Shown here piece by piece: positions 1 to 6,178 of a stretch of 13,684 bases of DNA. The stretch's first letter is position 1. The number at the start of each line of letters is the position of its first letter. The notes below the pieces were generated by a model. The model was not told the DNA's origin. It worked only from the letters and a program-made list of their open reading frames with translations, and made no database searches. The stretch spans positions 1-13,684 of the forward strand of contig JBKPHS010000153.1 of the NCBI GenBank assembly GCA_046729975.1, given 5' to 3'. Position numbers and translations under genes: made by a program. Origin of the DNA: JBKPHS01 sp046729975. GTDB taxonomy: Bacteria > Actinomycetota > Thermoleophilia > Solirubrobacterales > Thermoleophilaceae.

Positions 1-975
1 GACGGCGGCCGGCGGCCGTGCGTTCAGGAGCGATCCCTCCGGCGCCAGCACGCTCACCGGCCTGTACGCGCCGGCGGACGGCGGCACGTCGGGGTCGGTG
101 AGCACGCGCACGGCGAACCAGCACGCGGACAGGGTCACGGCAAGTGGGCAGTTGAGGTTGCCGCCGTGCTGCGCCGCGCTGCCCGAGAAGTCGAGCTCGA
201 GCTCGTCGCCTCGCACCGTCGCCGAGAGCTGGAGCTCGAGGTCGCCTGACGCCGCCTCGAGGACGTCGCGCGCGGTACGGACACCGTCATCGAGCGCATC
301 GATGCGCGCACGCGTGCGGCGCTCGGCGTAATCGAGCGTCTCCCGCATCGCCTCCCGCAGCGCGGCCAGCCCGTAGCGCTCGACCAGCTCGACGAGGCGG
401 GTGGCTCCCGTCCGGTTCGCGGCAAGCTGGGCGCGCAGGTCGGCCTCGCGCTGGCGCCGGCCGCGCATGCCCGAGATGAGGTCGGCAAGGAGCTCGCGGT
501 CGACGCGGCCATCGCGCGCCAGGCGCGTCGGCGGGATCACCACCCCCTCGTCCTCGAGCGATGTCGAGTCGGCCGGCATGCTGCCGGGTAGCGCGCCCCC
601 GACGTCGGCATGGTGCGCGCGGCTCGCCGCGAAGCCGGCCAACTCGCCAGCTTCGCCGCCCGCGAACACGGGCGAGACCAGGGTGATGTCCGGTAGATGG
701 GTGCCCCCGCGGTAGGGGTCGTTGAGGATCCAGGCGTCGCCCGGACCGTGCTCCTCATCGAGCACCGCCGCGACCGCGAAGGGCATTGCCCCGAGGTGGA
801 CCGGGATGTGCTCCGCCTGCATCACCATCTGGCCGTCGGGGTCGAACAGGGCGGTGGAGGCGTCGCGGCGCTCCTTTATGTTGGCCGAGTGCGCCGAGCG
901 CACGAGCACGACGCCCATCTCGTCGCAGGCCGCGCGCAGCGCGCCGAGCATCACCTGGAGCGTGACGGGGTCCAT
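1..975 (-). CDS. hyuB: Hydantoinase/oxoprolinase subunit B (HyuB), 3' end outside window
   Basis: Partial gene: 325 codons read from ATG at 975 to the window edge with no stop, so the C-terminal part is missing (family length is usually about 500-600 residues). The N-terminus MDPVTLQVMLGALRAACDEMG, the stretch SANIKERRDASTALFD, the segment ILNDPYRGGTHLPDITLVSPVF and the terminal GSLLNARPPAAV are hallmarks of the HyuB/5-oxoprolinase C-half family. With HyuA it forms an ATP-dependent enzyme acting on cyclic amides such as 5-oxoproline or N-methylhydantoin; some relatives carboxylate ketones. The substrate cannot be told from sequence. The start overlaps the hyuA stop by one base (TGATG), so the two are almost certainly translationally coupled and equimolar. 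Confidence 0.93.
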   Translation of the reverse strand, partial: MDPVTLQVMLGALRAACDEMGVVLVRSAHSANIKERRDASTALFDPDGQMVMQAEHIPVHLGAMPFAVAAVLDEEHGPGDAWILNDPYRGGTHLPDITLVSPVFAGGEAGELAGFAASRAHHADVGGALPGSMPADSTSLEDEGVVIPPTRLARDGRVDRELLADLISGMRGRRQREADLRAQLAANRTGATRLVELVERYGLAALREAMRETLDYAERRTRARIDALDDGVRTARDVLEAASGDLELQLSATVRGDELELDFSGSAAQHGGNLNCPLAVTLSACWFAVRVLTDPDVPPSAGAYRPVSVLAPEGSLLNARPPAAV

Positions 976-2942
976 CAGGCGCTCCTGCCGATCGCGATCG
1001 TGCCGTCCGCGGCGGCGCCGCCGGTCCACCCCCGCGGCACCACGAGGGTCGCCTCCGGCAGCTCGCACACCGCCGGTCCCTCGACCCGCACCGGGACGCC
1101 GCGGTGCACGGCGGCCTGGACCTGCTGCCCGTCGAACCAGGCGGTGCGCCGCCCGAGCTCTCGCGCCCCGGTGTCCTGGCGGAGCTCCGGCTCCGCGCCG
1201 GGCAGCGCGACGCTCACGCGCACCGTCACGAGCTCGAGCCGCGCGTCGGTGTCGGCGTAGCCGTAGCGCTCCTCGTGCGCCTCGTCGAAGGCGGCCCGAA
1301 GGTCGTCCGGATCGGGCTCCGGCGGGCCGGGCAGCGTCAACTCGAACGCCTGGCCGCCATAGCGCAGGTCGTACGCGGCCCGCACCTCGGCGGCCGGGTC
1401 GGCCAGCTCGCTGCGACCGCGTTCGGCCAGCCGCGCCACCGCGGCGGCGATCGCTTCGCGGGTCAGCTCCGGTCCCTGGAGCAGCACGCTCTCGACGAGG
1501 TCGCGCCGCCTCTCGGAGACCATCAGGCCGAGCGCGGACAGCACGCCGGACGCCCGCGGGACGAGCACGCGACGCATCGTGAGTTCGTCGGCGATCGCCG
1601 TCGCGTGCAGCGGGCCGGCGCCGCCGAACGCGAGCAGCGCGAGCTCGCGCGGGTCGATTCCCCGCTCGACGGTCACGACCCGCACGGCGCGGGCCATCTC
1701 GGCGCTCGCCACGCGCGCGATGCCCGCAGCAGCCTCCGGAAGCGAGAGCCCGAGCTCGGCCGCCAGCCGGCCAACCGCCCTCTCGGCCGCCTCGGGATCG
1801 AGCTCGATGCCACCGGCGAGGGGCGCCGAGCGGTCGAGGTAGCCGAGCAGCAGGTTGGCGTCGGTGACCGTCGGCTCGGTGCCGCCTCGGCCGTAACAGG
1901 CAGGCCCGGGGTCCGCGCCGGCCGAGCTCGGGCCCACGCGCAGCGCACCGCCCGCGTCGGTCCAGGCGATGCTGCCGCCCCCCGCCCCGATCGTGTGGAC
2001 GTCCACCATCGGCAGCGCCAGCGCCCGGCCACCCACCTCGCGCCCTCCTGTGGTCGCAACGTTTCCGCCAAGGGCCAGGGAGACGTCGCAGGAGGTTCCG
2101 CCCATATCGAGCAGCACGGCGTGCGCCGCCCCGGCGCGCTCCGCCATCCGGGCGGCTCCGACCGCGCCGCCCGCGGGGCCCGACAGCACCGTCCACGAGC
2201 CGTGCCGCGCTGCGGCGTCGGCCCCCGCGACTCCTCCGCCCGAGAGCATCACCTCGGGTGGCGGCAGCCCAAGCCCGACCGCCCGCTCGGCCAGCCGCTC
2301 CAGGTAGCGCCGCAGCAGGGGAGACAACGCAGCGTCTACGACGGTGGTCGCGCAGCGCTCGTACTCGCGGAACACCCCCGCGGTCTCGTGCGAGGTGGAG
2401 ACGTGCAGGCCGGGCGAGGACAGCTCGGCCAGCTCCGCCGCGCGCCGCTCGTGCCCCGGGTGGCGGAAGCCCCAGAGCAGGCACACGGCCGCCGCCTCCA
2501 CGTCCTCGAGCCCGGCCAGGGCCGCCGTGAGCGCCTTCTCGTCCAGCTCGCGCAGCACTCCGTCCGGCCCGGTGCGCTCCGGCACCGCGACGCGCAGCTC
2601 GACCGGCACCAGCGGCGGAGGGTGCCCTGCGCACAGGCGGTAGAGCTCAGCCCGCGCCTGGCGGCCGAGCTCCTCGAGGTCCGTGAACCCCTCGGTCGCG
2701 AGCAGCGCCGTGCGAGCCACCTTGCCCTCGAGGAGCGCATTCGTGCCGACTGTCATGCCGTGCACGAAGCGCTCGACATCGCCGGGCACGGCGCGCGCGC
2801 CGGCGAGCGCCGCCTCGACTGCGTGGACGACCCCCTCTGACTGGTCCGCCGGCGTGCTCGGCGCCTTCGCGGTCACGAGCCCGTCCGCGGTGAGCAGCGC
2901 AGCGTCGGTGAAGGTCCCGCCTACGTCGACGCCGAGCAGCAT
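975..2942 (-). CDS. hyuA: Hydantoinase/oxoprolinase subunit A (HyuA)
   Basis: A 655-residue protein, normal length for the family. It opens with the actin-fold phosphate-binding motif GVDVGGTFTDAAL (residues 4-16). Then come HGMTVGTNALLEGKV (about 65-79), the SHET...EYERCATTVVDAAL stretch, a second ATPase region (LSGPAGGAVGAA, then LLDMGGTSCDVSL), the IGAGGGSIAW loop, DPGPACYGRGG, and near the C-terminal third VERGIDPRELALLAFGGAGPLHA. These place it in the HyuA family (hydantoinase A N-terminal and core domains), the subunit that binds ATP. Substrate specificity (5-oxoproline, N-methylhydantoin, acetone-type ketones) is not decidable here. No Shine-Dalgarno precedes the ATG at 2942. TAGCTT at 2949-2954 sits six bases upstream, the arrangement of a leaderless transcript. 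hyuB follows with a one-base overlap. Confidence 0.95.
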   Translation of the reverse strand: MLLGVDVGGTFTDAALLTADGLVTAKAPSTPADQSEGVVHAVEAALAGARAVPGDVERFVHGMTVGTNALLEGKVARTALLATEGFTDLEELGRQARAELYRLCAGHPPPLVPVELRVAVPERTGPDGVLRELDEKALTAALAGLEDVEAAAVCLLWGFRHPGHERRAAELAELSSPGLHVSTSHETAGVFREYERCATTVVDAALSPLLRRYLERLAERAVGLGLPPPEVMLSGGGVAGADAAARHGSWTVLSGPAGGAVGAARMAERAGAAHAVLLDMGGTSCDVSLALGGNVATTGGREVGGRALALPMVDVHTIGAGGGSIAWTDAGGALRVGPSSAGADPGPACYGRGGTEPTVTDANLLLGYLDRSAPLAGGIELDPEAAERAVGRLAAELGLSLPEAAAGIARVASAEMARAVRVVTVERGIDPRELALLAFGGAGPLHATAIADELTMRRVLVPRASGVLSALGLMVSERRRDLVESVLLQGPELTREAIAAAVARLAERGRSELADPAAEVRAAYDLRYGGQAFELTLPGPPEPDPDDLRAAFDEAHEERYGYADTDARLELVTVRVSVALPGAEPELRQDTGARELGRRTAWFDGQQVQAAVHRGVPVRVEGPAVCELPEATLVVPRGWTGGAAADGTIAIGRSA

Positions 2943-2948
2943 GCGCGC

Positions 2949-2954
2949 AAGCTA
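2949..2954 (-). promoter_or_regulatory. Possible -10 box of a leaderless hyuA transcript
   Basis: TAGCTT (TANNNT type) on the minus strand, followed by six bases (GCGCGC) and then the hyuA ATG. There is no ribosome-binding site. In actinobacteria this spacing is typical of leaderless mRNAs whose first base is the A of ATG. No good -35 is seen; that position falls inside the heptad repeats. Inferred only. Confidence 0.35.
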
Positions 2955-2955
2955 T

Positions 2956-3024
2956 TCGGTCATCGGTCTTCGGTCCTCGGTCCTCGGGCTCAGTCCTGAT
3001 GACCGATGACCGATGACCGAAGAC
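2956..3024. repeat. Heptad tandem repeats arranged as an inverted repeat
   Basis: Four tandem 7-mers of form TCGGTCN (2956-2983) face three tandem 7-mers TGACCGA (3000-3020), which are the exact reverse complement of the first copy. The 13-mer at 2956-2968 is perfectly complementary to both 3001-3013 and 3008-3020, so alternative registers of one stem-loop are possible. The element lies between the 139-residue gene and hyuA, both on the minus strand. It could terminate the first transcript, protect its end, or overlap the hyuA promoter. No coding potential is evident. Confidence 0.75.
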
Positions 3025-3045
3025 TGCGCCGGGCTCGCGGCGGTG

Positions 3046-3055
3046 TGAGCGCTCA
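3046..3055. repeat. 10-bp perfect palindrome TGAGCGCTCA
   Basis: A perfect 10-bp palindrome in the gap upstream of hyuA, 104 bp from its start and 10 bp beyond the stop of the 139-residue gene. It could be an operator half-site pair or chance; no second copy was noticed. Confidence 0.3.
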
Positions 3056-3064
3056 GGCTCAGCG

Positions 3065-3484
3065 TCAGGCTGCGGTGATGAAGTCCTCTTCGAGGTGCTT
3101 GTGAGACGGGCAGTACTTGCTGCCGGGCAGAGGCTCGCGCTGGCAGGGAGTCCCCTTGCGCGTGCTCGCGTGGCAGGAGAGCGGCTTGCCGTCCAGGCTG
3201 ATGCCCTCCCGCTCCCGCTGTTCCACGTACTCCGTCGCGAGTCTCATGTAGTGCTCGACGATCCGGTAGACACGCAGCTGAGCCGAGATCGGAAAGTGGG
3301 CGCGCACGTCCCGGAAAAGCGTGCGGGCCGGCCGCGCGAAGTAGTGCCGGTCCGTCGCGAGGCGCTCGACGGCCGACTCGCAGGCCTGGAGGACCTTCAG
3401 GCGGTTGCTCACGATCCCGTACCCCGCATCCTCGATCACGTCAGGAGCCAACTCCCGGTAGATCGAGCGACTGAAGTGATACAT
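3065..3484 (-). CDS. Unrecognised 139-residue protein with C-terminal Cys/His metal-binding motif
   Basis: I do not recognise a named family. Residues 1-95 look alpha-helical and charged, with no signal peptide or membrane segment. After a short linker the C-terminus carries C104, C114, C125 and H128 (C-x9-C-x10-C-x2-H) in the context KGTPCQREPLPGSKYCPSHK. This resembles small zinc knuckles of the G-x-x-C...YC-x-x-H kind. The start is well supported: AGGGGAGGAA (3493-3502) lies 8 nt before the ATG. It stands alone between nadB (upstream, 181 nt away) and hyuA (downstream, 122 nt away), with its own probable promoter and an 11-bp-phased direct repeat. This suggests independent, regulated expression. 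A zinc-binding cytoplasmic protein, possibly nucleic-acid binding, is as far as I would go. Confidence 0.8.
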   Translation of the reverse strand: MYHFSRSIYRELAPDVIEDAGYGIVSNRLKVLQACESAVERLATDRHYFARPARTLFRDVRAHFPISAQLRVYRIVEHYMRLATEYVEQREREGISLDGKPLSCHASTRKGTPCQREPLPGSKYCPSHKHLEEDFITAA

Positions 3485-3492
3485 GCGCGGGC

Positions 3493-3502
3493 TTCCTCCC
3501 CT
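3493..3502 (-). promoter_or_regulatory. Strong Shine-Dalgarno for the 139-residue protein
   Basis: AGGGGAGGAA on the minus strand, 8 nt upstream of ATG 3484. It fixes the start of an otherwise unrecognised gene and is one of the strongest ribosome-binding sites in the window. Confidence 0.75.
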
Positions 3503-3544
3503 GATCGGTAGCTGCCGTGCCGGGTACCGCGTTACCGCAAAGCG

Positions 3545-3572
3545 AGTATCCCCAGCTGCTGTGAAGGGCTAA
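3545..3572 (-). promoter_or_regulatory. Candidate promoter of the 139-residue gene
   Basis: On the minus strand TTAGCC (3567-3572) and GATACT (3545-3550) are separated by 16 nt and sit about 60 bp upstream of the start codon. The -10 lies in GGGGATACT, which also resembles -10 boxes of stress-type sigma factors. This is a pattern match by eye only. Confidence 0.3.
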
Positions 3573-3582
3573 CGTCGGCGAT

Positions 3583-3600
3583 TGTTAAGACAGTGTTAAG
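3583..3600. promoter_or_regulatory. Direct repeat TGTTAAG-N4-TGTTAAG, possible OmpR/PhoP-type binding site
   Basis: Two identical heptamers with starts exactly 11 bp apart (TGTTAAG, ACAG, TGTTAAG). On the minus strand this reads CTTAACA-N4-CTTAACA, with a TTAACA-N5-TTAACA core. It sits 10 bp upstream of the candidate -35 of the 139-residue gene. A 7-4-7 direct repeat is the classical layout of PhoB/PhoP-family boxes, and TTAACA repeats resemble the Bacillus PhoP consensus. Which regulator binds is unknown. Confidence 0.45.
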
Positions 3601-3613
3601 GGGTCAGACCCCT
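3599..3613. terminator. 15-bp palindrome AGGGGTCAGACCCCT, possible nadB terminator or REP-like unit
   Basis: Two 7-bp arms around a single central base, 52 bp past the nadB stop. An overlapping alternative stem pairs CAGAC (3605-3609) with GTCTG (3614-3618). On the minus strand it is followed by TTAACA rather than a T run. It may terminate nadB, or be a copy of the GGGGTCAGACCCC palindrome that, from memory, recurs in many bacterial genomes near REP-type elements. Function not established. Confidence 0.4.
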
Positions 3614-3665
3614 GTCTGGAAGTGCCGGCAGAACTGTCCGAGCGCTGACCTGGCGCGTCGCCGCT

Positions 3666-5147
3666 CTATTGCCAGCGCTCGAAGGCGGGCGGCTGCGCGC
3701 CGCGGACGACGGCATGCATGAGGTCGAGCGCCGGGTCGGTCTCAGGACGGTCTCTGCGCTGATGCGCCCCGCGGCTCTCTCGGCGGGCGAGCGCGGACGC
3801 CGCGACCATACGCGCGAGCGGAAAGGGGTCACGCGCGAGCTCGGCAAGCTCGCCGGGCTCGCGCTCGAGGCCCGCGAGACGCCAGAGCGCGTCCCGCGTG
3901 GCGGCGGGGGGCATCAGTGAGCCCCCGCGGTCGGGAACGAGAGCGCCGCGCGGTTCGGGCGCATCGTCCGCCGTGGCCGCCAGTCCTGCGCGCCTGCCGA
4001 AGACGAAGCACTCCGCGAGCGAGTTCGAGGCGAGCCGGTTGGCCCCGTGCAGGCCGGTGCACGCGCACTCACCGACGGCGTACAGGCCGGGCAGGCTCGA
4101 GCGGCCCTCGAGGTCGGTAGCGATCCCGCCCATCGTGTAGTGGGCGGCCGGCGCCACTGGGATCGGCTCGCTCTCCGGGTCGAGCCCGGCCCTGCCAAGC
4201 CCGGCGGCCACGTTCGGGAAGCGCGTCATGTCGATGCCGCGCATGTCGAGTCGTACGCTGCCGGGGCCGTCGCGGCGAAGCTGCTCCTGGATCGCGAGCG
4301 CCACCTCGTCGCGCGGGGCGAGCTCGTCCACGAATCTCTCCCCGGCGGCGTTCAGCAAGAGGGCGCCCTCGCCGCGGATCGCCTCGGTGATCAGGAAGCC
4401 GTCGTGCTCGCCGGGAGCAACGAGGGCGGTCGGGTGGAACTGCACCATCTCCATGTCGGCCAGGGCGGCCCCGGCGGCGTGAGCGAGCGTCATGCCGGTG
4501 CCCACCGCGCCCAGGGGATTCGTCGTCCGCCGCCAGAGCGCGGCGGCGCCGCCGGTGGCGAGCACCGTCGCGCGCGCGGCCACAGCGATCCCCGGGCCGC
4601 CCGCCGTGGGCCTCGCGAGCAGGCCGACACAGCGGTCTTCGTGCACCCAGAGCGCCGATGCCGCGGTGGCTTCGAGCACCTCGATCTTCGGGTCGAGGGC
4701 TACGCGGCCCGAGAGCTCTCGCGTGATGCGCCGCCCCGTGGCGCTGCCGCCTGCGTGAACGACCCGGCGCGACGAGTGGCCCCCCTCCAGGCCCAGCGCA
4801 AGGGCTCCGCGGCGGTCGGCGTCGAAGCGCACGCCGAGCGACTCGAGGTCGCGCACTCGCGCCGGAGATTCCTCGGAGAGCACCCGCGCCGCGCTCTCGC
4901 GCGATGCGCCTCGGCCGGCAGCGAGCGTGTCACGCAGGTGGCTCTCTGGCGAGTCGTCCGCCGCCACGGCCGCCGCGATGCCGCCCTGCGCCCAGTAGCT
5001 CGCCGACTGGGCAAGCGGCGAGCGAGAGACGAGCACCACGTGGGCGCCCTCCCTCGCCGCGACCAGCGCGGCGTAGAGACCGGCGGCTCCGGCGCCCACC
5101 ACGGCCACGAGCGCGGGGATGGACGGTGGGGTGGGCTGTCGCGCCAC
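3666..5147 (-). CDS. nadB: L-aspartate oxidase (NadB)
   Basis: A 493-residue FAD enzyme that oxidises L-aspartate to iminoaspartate, the first step of de novo NAD synthesis, in the cytosol. Visible are the dinucleotide fold VVGAGAAGLYAAL (16-28), the SYWAQGGIAAA flavin loop (50-60), the NadB-typical EGGHSSRRVVHAGG (121-134), VLATGGAAALW (195-205) and MEMVQFHPTALV (232-243, H238). Further on are E260 in RGEGALLL, R279 in PRDEVALAI (catalytic arginine region), H336 in AHYTMGGI and GLHGANRLASNSLAE (365-379). A C-terminal SRGAHQRRDRPETD motif also fits. It is shorter than the E. coli enzyme (540) through a trimmed C-terminus. The start is GTG at 5147, since no in-frame ATG exists; GTG codons a dozen codons further in are alternatives. 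nadA and nadC are not adjacent. Its 5' end overlaps the divergent deacetylase gene. Confidence 0.95.
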   Translation of the reverse strand: MARQPTPPSIPALVAVVGAGAAGLYAALVAAREGAHVVLVSRSPLAQSASYWAQGGIAAAVAADDSPESHLRDTLAAGRGASRESAARVLSEESPARVRDLESLGVRFDADRRGALALGLEGGHSSRRVVHAGGSATGRRITRELSGRVALDPKIEVLEATAASALWVHEDRCVGLLARPTAGGPGIAVAARATVLATGGAAALWRRTTNPLGAVGTGMTLAHAAGAALADMEMVQFHPTALVAPGEHDGFLITEAIRGEGALLLNAAGERFVDELAPRDEVALAIQEQLRRDGPGSVRLDMRGIDMTRFPNVAAGLGRAGLDPESEPIPVAPAAHYTMGGIATDLEGRSSLPGLYAVGECACTGLHGANRLASNSLAECFVFGRRAGLAATADDAPEPRGALVPDRGGSLMPPAATRDALWRLAGLEREPGELAELARDPFPLARMVAASALARRESRGAHQRRDRPETDPALDLMHAVVRGAQPPAFERWQ

Positions 5148-6178
5148 GGGCGGGCGACTACGGTACCGAGATCGCGCGGCCGCTCTATTTCCGGCACGAG
5201 TCCTCGCTCGAGCACGAGACGGGGCCGCATCCGGAGGGTCCCGGCCGCATCCCCGCCATCGAGGGCGAGCTCGAGCGACGCGGCTGGCTCGGCTACGAGC
5301 TACGCGAGGCGCCGGAGGTCGATCCCCGGGTCCTGACCGCCGTTCATTCCCCCGACTACGTTCGCTACGTGCGCGAGACGAGCGAGGCCGGCGGGGGTGT
5401 CTTCGATCCCGACACGGTCGCTGGCCCGGGCTCCTATGGGGCCGCGCTGCACGCCGCCGGCGGCGCGTGCGCGCTCGCCGAGTCGCTGCTCGGGGGGCAG
5501 GCCGAGACCGGCTTCTGCGGGCTACGGCCGCCGGGCCACCACGCCCTGCCGGAGAGGGCGATGGGATTCTGCCTCTTCAACAATGTGTCGGTGGCGGCGC
5601 GTCACGCCCTGGACTCGCTCGGCGCGGAGCGGGTGTTCGTCCTCGACTGGGACGTGCACCACGGCAATGGCACCAACGACATCTTCCATTCGAGCCCGGA
5701 GCTCCTGTTCGCGAGCATCCACCAGTCGCCGCTGTACCCCGGCACGGGGCCGTTGAGCGACTCCGGCTCTGGTCCTGGCGAGGGCTTCACTATCAACCTG
5801 CCCGTGCCGCCCGGGTCGGGAGACGCGGTTTGGCTGTCGCTGGTAGAGCACGTGGCGCTGCCCGCGGCGCGCGCCTTCGAGCCACGGCTCGTGCTCATCT
5901 CCGCCGGCTTCGACGCTCACCGTGCGGATCCGCTAGCGCAGTGCCTCCTCGAGGCCGAGTCCTTCGCGCAGATGGCGCGGCATGTCCGCGCGCTCGCCCA
6001 CGAGCTGGACGCACCGGTGGGTGCGGTGCTCGAGGGCGGCTACGACCTTGGCGCGCTGGCCGCCTCGACGGTCTCGACGCTCGCGGCGCTGGCGGAGGGA
6101 GGCGAGCCGCGCTCGGGGCCGCCCGACGAGATCACGGAGCGCGCCAGGGCGCAGGTCGGGCGCTACTGGAGCCTCTAG
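5126..6178 (+). CDS. Zinc-dependent deacetylase, histone deacetylase superfamily (class II / AcuC-AphA-like)
   Basis: 350 residues if started at GTG 5126, the only conventional start close to the conserved ARPLYFRHESSLEHETGPHPE opening. Family motifs are complete: GLRPPGHHA with the active-site His pair (138-139), MGFCLFNNVSVAARHA, VLDWDVHHGNGTND with zinc ligands D176 and H178, SAGFDAHRADPL with zinc ligand D263, and EGGYDL with the gate Tyr306. The enzyme removes acetyl groups from acetyl-lysine, acetylpolyamines or similar amides; the true substrate is unknown. There is no signal peptide, so it is cytosolic. It stands alone, diverging from nadB with overlapping 5' ends and converging on the SPOR gene, with which it shares a CTAG stop palindrome. 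Exact start uncertain. Confidence 0.92.
   Translation: MGWAVAPRAGDYGTEIARPLYFRHESSLEHETGPHPEGPGRIPAIEGELERRGWLGYELREAPEVDPRVLTAVHSPDYVRYVRETSEAGGGVFDPDTVAGPGSYGAALHAAGGACALAESLLGGQAETGFCGLRPPGHHALPERAMGFCLFNNVSVAARHALDSLGAERVFVLDWDVHHGNGTNDIFHSSPELLFASIHQSPLYPGTGPLSDSGSGPGEGFTINLPVPPGSGDAVWLSLVEHVALPAARAFEPRLVLISAGFDAHRADPLAQCLLEAESFAQMARHVRALAHELDAPVGAVLEGGYDLGALAASTVSTLAALAEGGEPRSGPPDEITERARAQVGRYWSL

Noticed and set aside
1104..2840. Long plus-strand open frame of about 578 codons opposite hyuA
   Set aside because: It is antisense to a gene with complete HyuA motifs; its Arg/Ala/Gly-rich translation has no recognisable domain and arises from high-GC codon bias.
4047..5336. Plus-strand open frame antisense to nadB
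   Set aside because: Composition is typical of a shadow frame, with no family motif; nadB on the other strand is unambiguous.
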